From assembly GCA_022496185.1 (NCBI GenBank), contig WTXG01000075.1:94718-158717 (forward strand): DNA of 64,000 nucleotides. Reading direction: 5' to 3'. How positions within the stretch are numbered: the first letter of the stretch is position 1; every line of letters starts with the position of its first letter. Made by a program: the position numbers and the translations under genes. The notes beneath the pieces were generated by a model. The model was not told the DNA's origin. It saw nothing but the letters and a program-made list of their open reading frames with translations, and did no database searches. Positions 55,534-64,000 of this stretch are shown piece by piece. The DNA comes from Multifurca ochricompacta (taxonomy: Eukaryota > Basidiomycota > Agaricomycetes > Russulales > Russulaceae).

Positions 55534-56436
55534 TGTCACGGCTCTACCTTATTTTTTCCTTTCTCCCTTGAAGATCACATGACTGTGGGAAGATTACCCA
55601 GCAGTCTCAACACGTGATCATGGGAATGTAGTCGTGACATGGATCATGTGACCGAGTCACATGTAATAGTCACATGCTGCTTAGTCAGCACAAGAGCCAC
55701 TCAACAATAACAAGTCGATTCTCTATTGTGTGTACCACAATAGGCAAGGCCCCACAGTCTAGACGGTTCTAGACCAAGTGGAGCTGTTATCAAGATAAGA
55801 GGAGTCCAGCCTAGAAGGTTCTAGGTAAGTGGAGCTCTAGATAAGGGCCCAGGTTGGGCCATGGCCAATTTTAGCACAGAATCACATGTATCAGTAGATA
55901 GACGTGTTCCAGACCTAAGGGCTAGACTACATATCAGTTATCTACTCCACAGTGACGTCATTATGACATCACACTGTGGAGCATGATCAGTCAGCAGAGT
56001 AAAGCAGCTTACAAATCACAAAGATAAGGCTCAGTCAGCAATACAGCTGACTGATACTTGCTGATTCTTGCTTACACTCATCGCTTACCTCGTTACACTG
56101 AGAAATGTATATAAGACCCTCTGTAACAGCCTGTAGCCCCCATCTTGTCCTCTTGGGGCTGCAGGTGAGTAACTGTCTACACGAGTTCGATACATAGTGC
56201 TAATGGCATCCTGCCTCCCTGTGTGACTCGATCCTTTGGATCTTGTCCTCTTGGGGCTGCAGTTTCTTCCAGTTTCAGAACGCCGTCATCGTGGTTGTAT
56301 AAACCACAGTGGGTGACACAGTTCCTGGTCATTACTTAACACGTGACGTTTGCCTCTGCGGTACGCCCAACGACTTAGGTCACCACACCTTTGCCCTTCT
56401 TGATTACTAATTGTACACGGAGCTTCACCCGTTACA
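55534..56436 (+). repeat. gypsy E 3' LTR
   Basis: 903 bp, TGTCACGG to CCGTTACA; seven differences from the 5' LTR by my reading, for example acatg/acgtg and ccgcgg/ctgcgg. Confidence 0.92.
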
Positions 56437-56461
56437 CCAGGGTTACCCCTGCCAATCACTA
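56437..56461. repeat. H1 right-end fragment after gypsy E
   Basis: ccagggttacccctgccaat, then cacta: the last 25 bp of H1, continuing from 40620 after removing gypsy E and one ccagg. The expected H1 target copy would be agtagaac (56462-56469); its left partner is lost. Confidence 0.78.
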
Positions 56462-56756
56462 AGTAGAACAGGACAGGACTTTTAGTCTGTTCTTCTGTAT
56501 TCAATACAGGTGCTTAGGACTCACTTCAAAGACTGAGATTCCACTTGAAACCTTTAAGCTTGCACCTTAAAGGAACTTCAATCCCAGAGACTTGTGGCAG
56601 GACTTAGCATTGCTACTCAACTTTGCCTCACACATGTGCTCTTTGACTGGCACAACTTAACTTGACTTGACTTAACTTGACTTGATAGAAGTTCTTGAGC
56701 CTTGCTAAATGACTTGAACTTTGAATCCTGACACAGCAGTGCACCTTGCTGTGACA
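56462..56756 (+). repeat. family S LTR, 3' part
   Basis: Contains aggactttTAGTCTGTTCTTC, the tattcaatacagg block, a CTTAACTTGA-type simple repeat (56645-56692) and the end CACAGCAGTGCACC...GCTGTGACA. The 5' part is missing. It joins H2 sequence at 56757. Confidence 0.7.
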
Positions 56757-57494
56757 TTCGGCTTGGCCTGAGGCAGCTCCAGCTTTCCTGAAGTCTGGGC
56801 CAAGCCAAAGCCACCACAGACAGCTTGGCCCTGGCCTGGCTTGGCCCAAGCCACAGCTTTTGGCAGAGAAAATTTTATGACATATAACTAGTAGTTATAG
56901 TTCAGCTAATCCAAATCTGACTTGGTGTGTTATGTATTGCATGTCAGAAATGGATCAATATGGCCAGGTCAGATCAATCACTAAGTGTGTGGTACTAACA
57001 AGCAAGTTGTGTGTTGTGCAGTAGCATGCAGACTGCATTTCACCTTCCTGTGAATAGTTTGATACCTTACTTGATTAGACACAATCCTTCTGAATCTTGG
57101 TTACTATAAGCACACTTGTTTACAGTATTTAAAGGACACTTTTACTGTACAGTTCACTTCAGTTCTGACCATCATAACTGAAGTGAGTATTTTGTTATCT
57201 TATCTTTACCTATGTAGCTAATGCATACTAGTTACAACTACCATTCTAGGTAAAGACTAATATTATTAGTTCTGACCATCATAACTGAATTACAACTACC
57301 ATTCTAGGTAGTTTGAATTATCTAACCTCAGGCTGTGTTCATTATTGCAAAGCTATATTGAAGAAAAAGTTTGAAATGCCATGATAAACATGATCACATG
57401 ACCCAAATCAACCACTTTGTGATCAGATTTCTACTGATTTTGACAATTGCTATTGCACTTGTATGTGCTGTTGAAAGCTGTGGCCTGAGCCAGT
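56757..57494. repeat. H2 fragment with two insertions
   Basis: Matches the left two thirds of H2 (29320-29640). It is interrupted at 56942-57342 by an unidentified 401-bp sequence flanked by tattgca, then by H1b at 57495. H2-like sequence resumes at 58943 and ends in cacatcacta at 59136, with an extra partial end at 58984. Confidence 0.72.
56942..57342. mobile_element. unclassified 401-bp insertion in H2
   Basis: Begins TGTCAGAAATGG, ends near GCTGTGTTCAT; tattgca is present at 56935-56941 and 57343-57349. It contains AGTATTTAAAGG and a repeated ttctgaccatcataactgaa (57154, 57271). It could be a solo LTR or a small DNA element. No coding. Confidence 0.45.
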
Positions 57495-58934
57495 TAGTGA
57501 TTGTCAAGGGGTTTCATACCCACGCGGGTAAGTGCCGCGGGTTTTGCCGGGTACGGGTACGGGTATACAGCTCCCAACCCGTGGAAACCCGTACCCGCGC
57601 GGCGGGTTTGGCGGGTATAGGTGCCGATTATGCATTGATAAGATCAGTAGAATTTCCGAGATAAAACACATCTGCAGTCACAAAAATACAAGATCTCGTC
57701 TGATGTATGCTACAGGTGGCGTTAAATATGTTCTAGTATTATCCTACAAAATATCAAAGCAGATTAACGGTGCGATGTAAAATAAAATCCTTATCAGTGA
57801 TCCACTTTCTTGAAAACCATGATACATCTGTTTTATTAACGCGCGACCAATTCTGCCGGTCTGGCACTATCTAAAATACACTCTAGACTAATATAGACTA
57901 TTCTATAATTTAATTATCAAATTACTTTATTGAAACAAGGCCCGCGTGTGTCTACAAGCTGCATGGGGCAGCAACTACATTGCATCGCATGGTGGTCTGA
58001 CCTCCTTCCTATTAAGGAAGGTTGACTTAAACGCACAGAAATGTGCATCCAGGGACTAGGACAGTCGCGCTTGGATGAAATGAAACCAGAATAATAAAAT
58101 AATAATTTAAATAAAGGATCCATTTAATCTTCTGAACATAAACCAACAATTTTTGAGGAATCTTGAGTAGCCATAAATGAACGTGTTGTGTCCAAGTGCT
58201 TATCTCCTTGACCGGGATGGCCCGGGCCATTTACCCGAAATGCGCAGAAATGCAAAGAACAGTCGCGCTCATATAAAATTGAAACCAGAATAATAAAATA
58301 AAAATGGAATAATAAACTATCTTAATCTTATGAACATAAAATAGGAATCTTTGAGGGATCTTGAGTAGCCATAAATGAACGCGTTGTGTCCAAGTGCATA
58401 TCTCCTTGACCGGGATCTCCTGGGCTGGATCTCCGAAATGTGCGATGCAAGTAAAGAACTTGCACGCGTTTCATTTTATGGGTAACCCAGGTATCAAAAC
58501 AATTATCCAGGTGTTACCCCTACCAATTTCTATGTGTTCATCAATTTTTTTTGCATTCTGTGTAATTATCTGACAGGCTTTTCATCAATGTTCTATAACA
58601 TCCTATCTAATCATTGCTGTATACTGGATTTTAGTTGTGCTTGTATAAAATTGAAAGCAGAATAATAAAATAAAAATGGAATAATTAATTATCTTAATCT
58701 TCTAAACATAAAACAAGAGTCATTGAGGGATCTTAAGCAGCCACAAATGAACGCGTTGTGTATCTTCTTGGTCCGGGAAGGCCCAGGCCGGTTATCCGAA
58801 ATGCACGATGCAAGTAAAGAACTTGCACGCATTTTCACGGGTGACCCGCAGGTTACCCGTACCCGTCACTACGGGTACGGGTACGGGTACGGGTACCAAC
58901 AAGGATACCCCAGGGTTACCCCTGCCAATCACTA
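57495..58934. mobile_element. H1 copy b: non-autonomous hAT-like element
   Basis: 1440 bp, same ends and internal layout as 59-1509, very high identity by eye. Perfect 8-bp duplication gagccagt at 57487-57494 and 58935-58942 within the H2 fragment. Differences from copy a include several CpG-type changes and loss of part of the GGGTAC array. Confidence 0.85.
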
Positions 58935-59136
58935 GAGCCAGTGGCTTTGGCTTTTAGTTTCTCTGAGCCAGGCCAGGCACATCACTAGTTCCAGCCTGGC
59001 TTGGCCCAAAAGCCATGGCCTGAGCTGGCAGCTTTGGCTTTTAGTTAATCTGAGCTGGGCCAAGCCCCTGCTGGGCCATCACCAATGGCTTGGCTTGGCC
59101 CAGCTTCTGGCTTTGAGCTGGGCCAGGCACATCACT

Positions 59137-59764
59137 AAGTGTAGGCTGTGCCATACCTGTTCCTCAAACCTGGGTATCAAAACAAATATCCAGGGGTTAC
59201 CCCTGCCAACTGCTATATGTTCATTAATTATTTTTGTTGAACCAGAGTACCAGTACAGAGATACTGGGATAGTGGTCCAACATTATTGTGATCATGTTTA
59301 GATAACATTAATTGATGAGATCAAAACATGTTTCACATTAATTAGATAACTGAGTATAAATATCTCAGATCGATCATGTGATTTGATCACATTCATCAAC
59401 GAGCAAGATAACATGTTCATTTTACTTTAAATTAGTAGCTGATAATAGTACATCTAAAAATGTATATAAAGTCACTAAAACTGCTATAGATGAAGTAGTT
59501 GTTATCACATTATTGCAAGCAGCTAAGTCTCTGAATTAACAAGGTGAGATAGATAGTAGTACAGTAGTATCTAGAATATAAGCCTGCACCATGCCTGTTC
59601 CTTCAATTTTTGCATTCTGTGCAGTTATCTGACAGGCTTTTCATCAATGTTCTACAACATCATATCTAATCTCTGTATACTGGGGTGGATTTTAGTTGCA
59701 CTTGTATAAAATTGAAACCAGAATAATAAAATAACAATAGAATATTGAATTATCTTAATCTTCT
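59137..59764. repeat. mosaic of H1 and H3-like pieces
   Basis: 59168-59235 and 59606-59764 match the H1 interior (gggtatcaaaacaa..., gcattctgtg...gacaggctttt). 59236-59605 interrupts it and resembles the H3 interior (ttgaaccagagtaccagtac, compare 32425). No coding or other feature seen. Confidence 0.6.
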
Positions 59765-60357
59765 TGTTACAACCTCTACTGTCCAACCCTGTTTTCTTCA
59801 CCCTCCCCAATGACAACCCTTCCTTACCACCCACACTACATTTTCTGATCATGTCTCCATCCTGGGACCCATCCCGTGCTCTACTTCCATCCCTGTGACC
59901 CCCTTTGTACTTATTGACTCGCTGTTTGCTCATGATTGACCCTTATCTCGTTATCCATTATCTCTTTATCTTTATGACTGGACACTTACTTAATACCCTA
60001 TCAGAAGCCAGGCTTTACGCCCTCCACTTCCGTATATTTGGGCCCACTTGACTCTGTATCCTTATCTCATAGACGCCCACTGAGTTACATATATAAGTCC
60101 GCTGTAGCTACCTTGTAGACCTCAGACTTGACTTATTGAATACATTGGTGCTTGTCTTCTGGACTTCCCTTTGGATCCTTGAGCTTGGTTGTCTCAGTAC
60201 TTCTGGTACCCCTCCACTTACCATCATCTTAGAGTACAGCCTCTTTGACTTTGACTCATCATGCTGTGACTCCAAGAAGCCTTATTGGTTTCTTATCTGA
60301 ATCTACGAATTGCGCTGTCACACAAGTCGTGTGGAACGTCCTGCACTGGACATAACA
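59765..60357 (+). repeat. solo LTR of family gypsy-1
   Basis: 593 bp, TGTTACAACCTCTAC to CTGGACATAACA, perfect duplication cttct at 59760-59764 and 60358-60362, inside H1-like sequence. Contains the TATATAAG and AGACTTGACTT blocks (CpG of AGACTCGACTT lost). Confidence 0.85.
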
Positions 60358-60395
60358 CTTCTGAACATAAAACAAGAGTCATTGAGGGATCTTAA

Positions 60396-60517
60396 GTAGG
60401 GATCAGCAAGGGTTTTCATACCCACACAGGTAAGTGCCGTGGGTTTTGATGGGTACAGGTACAGGTATACAACTCCCAACCCACCAGAAACCCATACCTG
60501 CACAGCAGGTTTGGCAG
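60396..60517. repeat. H1 left-end fragment
   Basis: TAGGGATCAGCAAGGGTTTT and following 100 bp match the H1 left end (59-180) but with CpGs replaced (cacgcggg to cacacagg). Cut by gypsy F at 60518. Confidence 0.72.
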
Positions 60518-61094
60518 TGTTATGACCCCTACCTAGCAACCCACTTTTCTTTTCTCTCCTGCACTCAGACCCTGCGCTTCCACCTACGCTACATTTCTTG
60601 ATCACGTCTCCCTCCTGGGATCTGTCACATGCACTGCTTCCATCCCCATGACCGTGTTTGTCTTTGTTTATAAACCATTGCTTATGATTGTCTTTCTTAT
60701 CTTCTTATCTTTATGACCGGACATTTACTTAATTCCCTATCAGAAGCCAGGCTTTACGCCCTCTGCTTTTGAATATTCAGGCCCACTTGACTCCAATTTC
60801 CTTATCTTTAGACGCCCGTTCCCTTATGTATATAAGTCCGCTGTAACTACATTGTAGACCTCAGACTCGACTTATTGAATACATCGGTGCTTGTCTTCTG
60901 GACTTCCCTTTGAAAGCCTTGACTCAATCATCTCAGTACTTCTGGTACTCCCTGCTTAACATTGTCTTAGAGTACAGCCTCTTTGACTTTGACTCTTCCT
61001 ACATAAACTCCAAGAGGCCTTATTGGTCTCTTATCTGATTACAAACAAATGCTGTCACACAAGTTGTGTGGAACGTCCCGCACTGGACATAACA
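60518..61094 (+). repeat. gypsy F 5' LTR
   Basis: TGTTATGACCCC to CTGGACATAACA; AGACTCGACTT at 60863-60873. The primer site AAGTTGAGTCT lies at 61097-61107, 2 nt past the LTR, pairing through one G-U wobble. Confidence 0.85.
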
Positions 61095-61116
61095 TCAAGT
61101 TGAGTCTCTTTCCAAT

Positions 61117-62625
61117 GTGGCTTCTTCCAGCCACAGTCAAACCTTGTTCAAAGAAGAGCTCATCGAACGCAGAGACGAGAATAATCTTTCACAACAGACA
61201 CTTGGCTCTGCTGTCTGGAAAGACTTTGAATCCAAGTTTGGATACTACGTCTATCACAACAGAGGATACCAACCGGTAGAATATGATGATGAGAAAAGAG
61301 TTTGGTATCATATCCAATACTTGGAATGATGACACTCTTGGGTTACTACAGGACCCACCCCATTAGAATTTGGATTAGGACCATGGAGGGAGAACCCCCT
61401 GGCCATTATTACCAACTCTGAAGAAGAGTACATAGAACAAGAAAGCGACAACACACTGGCATTAGCTACTGCTACCCAGGTTGCACTGGAAATTGCTACA
61501 ATCAGAGCCCCTGCATTAGCAACTCCTCAGACATCCATACAATCCACTGACACTGTCCACCCCACCACCATGTCCACCATCACCACACAACTTCCTGACC
61601 CCACTCCCAACCCTCCACCTCCTCCTGCCATGACCATTCCAAACATCCCACCTCCATCAGGATGGCTCTCAGGAGTCTTGCCCCAGACATTCACGGGAGA
61701 TCGCTCCCAAAGCAAGAAGTTCATTCTGGAATTCACCACTTTCCAGAATTTCAACCATGATGTCCCACAAATCATCAACCCATTCCAACGAGCCAACCTC
61801 TTTCTATCACTCATTAGAGGAGAAGCCGTAGATGATTGGACAATGGAGCAGTTAGAGTGGTTGAATGACCAGGTGGCATCTGGATGCCAGACCACCAGCC
61901 TCGGGCTTTGGGAAACTGTTGCCCAAAGATTTAAAGATGCCTTCACAGACAGGCAGGCTAAACAAAAGGCTGCGAGGGAACTAAAGACATTAAAAATGGA
62001 AAGAGGGGATTTGGATGCATACATCGCCAAATTCCGCAGCCTGGCTAATTGAGCTGGGTATGACACAGATGAAGAGGCCACATTGGACCTTTTCTCACAA
62101 GGACTCCCCAATCCCCTGGTAAAGAATATAATCCAGTTCCATCACCCACACACTTGGGACAACTGGGTGGATGCTGCACGTTGGCAGCAACAAGACTACC
62201 TTGACTTCCAAATGAGATTCGGAGTCAATATGAAGAAGGGGAAGACAAGAGACCAGTGGAAGGTGGCCTTTGGGGTAAAGGCGCCAGGGCACACTTCAAC
62301 AAGGGATCCAAACACCATGGATACCTCAGCTGATAGAACCCATGTCCATGCTATGCTAACGGAGGACGAGCGGCAGACCCTTATGAAGGAAGGAAGGTGT
62401 TTCCACTGCAAAGCCCAAGGGCACATGTCTCGCAACTGCCCAAAGAAGGGAGTACGCATAGCTGAGGCCACTACCACCCCCGCCCCAGCCTCCAACAACC
62501 CACCCTCAGTCAACAAATGCACCAAGGAAGAGAAGGCCCATGATATATGGGCCAATATGATGAAAGAAAGTGAAGAAGTACACCCCATCCTGGTAGAGAA
62601 GGCATTTGCCAAGAAGGATTTTTGA
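61117..62625 (+). pseudogene. gag: gypsy F gag
   Basis: Homologous start at GTG GCT TCT (61117). Stops at 61327 and 62050 (LAN-TGA-AGYD, Arg in relatives). 61570-62052 has FTGDRSQSKKFILEFTTFQN and WTMEQLEWLNDQV. 62083-62625 has GLPNPLVKNIIQFHHPHTWD and knuckle CFHCKAQGHMSRNC, ending KKDF-TGA at 62623. Confidence 0.83.
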
Positions 62626-64000
62626 CTGGCTCAACCCCATTGGCCTGGGCAAGAGCATTACATGTAACTTCTGTATACACTAGTTGGTTCAAATCATTAA
62701 AAATACCAGTACATTTTGAAACTGCACAGAAGACGGCCGACTGAGATGTTTTGGTGGACTCTGGAGCCACTGATAACTTCATCAGCCAGCGACTCATAAA
62801 AGTCCTGGGATTAGGGACAATTACACTCCCTCAAGAAAAAACATTTGGAACATAGATGGAATGGCCAATAAAGCTGGGAGGATCACACACTGTACCAACC
62901 TCAGCATACAAGTCAGAGAAGATACCAAAACAATCTGTTTCTTCATCACTGATCTTGGTACCGAGGATCTTATTCTGGGATACCCTGGCTTGTGGCCTTT
63001 GAGCTGAAGATAAACTGGACAGACGCAACTATGAGCAGAGAGTTCTACCCTGTTGTCATTACATCGTTAGGGTACGACTATGCCATACAACATCCCACCA
63101 TCCGGGCCATAGTTATGGGAAACGAGCTACATGGGATGATCTAGAACCTAGTGATCAAGTATAACTGCTACATGACAAAGGCTTCTGAATTGGCACAAAA
63201 AGCAATGGAGGGGCAGGAAGACAAAACCTTTGAAAACACTGTCCCCAAGGAGTACCAGCGTCACTATAAGGTGTTCTCCGAAGAAGAGTCCCAGCAGTTC
63301 CCACCTTCACAACCTTGGGACCATGCCATTGATTTCATACCGGACGCCCCCCCTGCCATTGACTGTAAAATTTATCTGTTGTCGCCAAAGGAGCAGGAGG
63401 CGCTGACCGCCTTCCTGGAGGAACACCTTGCCAAAGGATATATTTGACCATCCAAGTCACCCTATGCGTCGCCCTTCTTCTTCATCAAAAAGAAAGATGG
63501 CAAACTATGCCCAGTACAGGATTACAGGAGAATCAACGCTTACACCATTTGAAATGCCTACCCTCTTCTGCTCATACCAGAACTCATCAACACAATGAGG
63601 GACAAGGCACTATTCTCCAAAATGGACATTCGTTGGGGGTACAACAACATACATATTCGCGAAGGAGATCAGGGAAAAGCAGCATTCAAAACCAACCAAG
63701 GACTCTTCAAACCCAATGTCATGTTCTTTGGACTAACCAATTCCAAGCAATGATGAATCACATATTCCGAGATCTTATACTGACAGGAGAGGTGGTTGTC
63801 TACATGGACAATATTCTGGTTGCTACCAAAGATGACCTCCCTCATCATTGAACCCGTGTCCATCAGGTCCTGGATATTCTACATGATCATGACCTCTACT
63901 TGAAACCGGCAAAATGCTCCTTCGAACAGAAAAGCATTGAATACCTAGGAGTCATACTCAAGGGAGGACGCATGTGCATGGGACCCAGTCAAAGTGCAGG
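62626..64000 (+). pseudogene. pol: gypsy F pol, N-terminal part
   Basis: Protease VLVDSGATDNFISQRLIKVL (about 62750), frameshifts near 62840, 62985 and 63120, RT from 63151 with [20 protein letters not shown] and [14 protein letters not shown] followed by TGA at 63445, [32 protein letters not shown], a small deletion near 63741 (LTNSPATFQ reduced), and catalytic YMDD changed to YMDN near 63801. Truncated at the window edge. Confidence 0.83.

Larger units (their letters stand above)
40621..56436 (+). mobile_element. gypsy E, second chromovirus family (gypsy-2), split by gypsy D
   Basis: Two 903-bp LTRs (40621-41523, 55534-56436) and perfect target duplication ccagg (40616-40620, 56437-56441). 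Without gypsy D (and its 5-bp duplication) it is about 8.4 kb. I find seven differences between the LTRs, six of them CpG-type. It has gag, and pol with chromodomain, but no ORF3: the pol stop (55520-55522) is followed at once by the purine tract aggaaggggtaa and the LTR. Confidence 0.92.
60518..64000 (+). mobile_element. gypsy F, family gypsy-1, runs off the window
   Basis: 5' LTR 60518-61094 (577 bp), gag and the first part of pol. CpG-poor relative to A and D. The element continues past the right edge, so its 3' LTR and target duplication (left copy ggcag, 60513-60517) cannot be confirmed. Confidence 0.85.

Noticed and set aside
61570..62111. Long minus-strand frame opposite gypsy F gag (194 codons)
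   Set aside because: Similar antisense frames occur over every gypsy-1 gag and carry no motif; they follow from codon bias of the sense strand.
1..64000. Host protein genes, tRNA, rRNA, CRISPR or bacterial operon signals
   Set aside because: I found no open frame outside transposable elements with recognisable motifs, no cloverleaf or rRNA text, and no spaced short repeats; every stretch beyond about 300 bp belongs to an element, an LTR, a leader or a repeat mosaic.

Overview
This 64 kb window is almost entirely transposable-element DNA. I see no intact host gene, rRNA or tRNA. A filamentous fungus is suggested, most likely a basidiomycete of the Agaricomycetes type (an inference). The evidence is chromodomain-carrying Ty3/Gypsy elements, Tork/copia-like Ty1/Copia elements, a fungal Tc1-like relic and short hAT-type elements with TAGTGATG ends. 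Mutational decay falls almost wholly on CpG.

Layout, left to right. 59-1509: non-autonomous hAT-like element H1 with an 8-bp target duplication. 1536-16675: copia A (minus strand), split by a solo LTR and by gypsy A (6954-14911, plus), whose gag carries another solo LTR. 16676-28587: 5'-truncated copia B (minus), split by gypsy B (17864-25380, plus). 28588-29089: LTR piece of the copia A family. 29090-30434: degraded Tc1-like transposon interrupted by hAT element H2. 30435-33680: CpG-depleted gypsy C relic (minus) interrupted by hAT element H3. 33693-40564: a second copia B-type element, B' (plus), with one solo LTR in gag and two nested solo LTRs in its 3' LTR. 40621-56436: gypsy E, a different chromovirus, inserted in an H1 copy and itself split by gypsy D (47378-54813, minus). 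56462-60517: mosaic of LTR, H2, H1 and H3 pieces plus a solo LTR. 60518-64000: gypsy F, running off the window.

Gypsy A, B, C, D and F are one family. The order is LTR, gag with a CCHC knuckle, pol (protease, RT, RNase H, integrase, chromodomain), then an extra ORF3 with four Cys/His zinc motifs, then LTR (C and F are incomplete). Gypsy E lacks ORF3. Both families show a Tf1-like self-priming layout. The predicted first 10-11 nt of the transcript, 26 nt after TATATAAG, are complementary to a site 2 nt downstream of the 5' LTR. The sequence of this pair differs between families while the pairing and geometry are kept. Both families also join gag to pol by a -1 shift at T-TTT-TRR, and gag has no in-frame ATG near its start. 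The copia elements carry a half-tRNA (initiator Met anticodon) primer site like that of Drosophila copia.

Nearly all differences I see between paired LTRs are CpG transitions, and nearly all in-frame stops are CGA (Arg) to TGA. This points to CpG methylation with deamination or a RIP-like process. Coordinates of elements were read from terminal sequences and target duplications by eye. No database search was possible.
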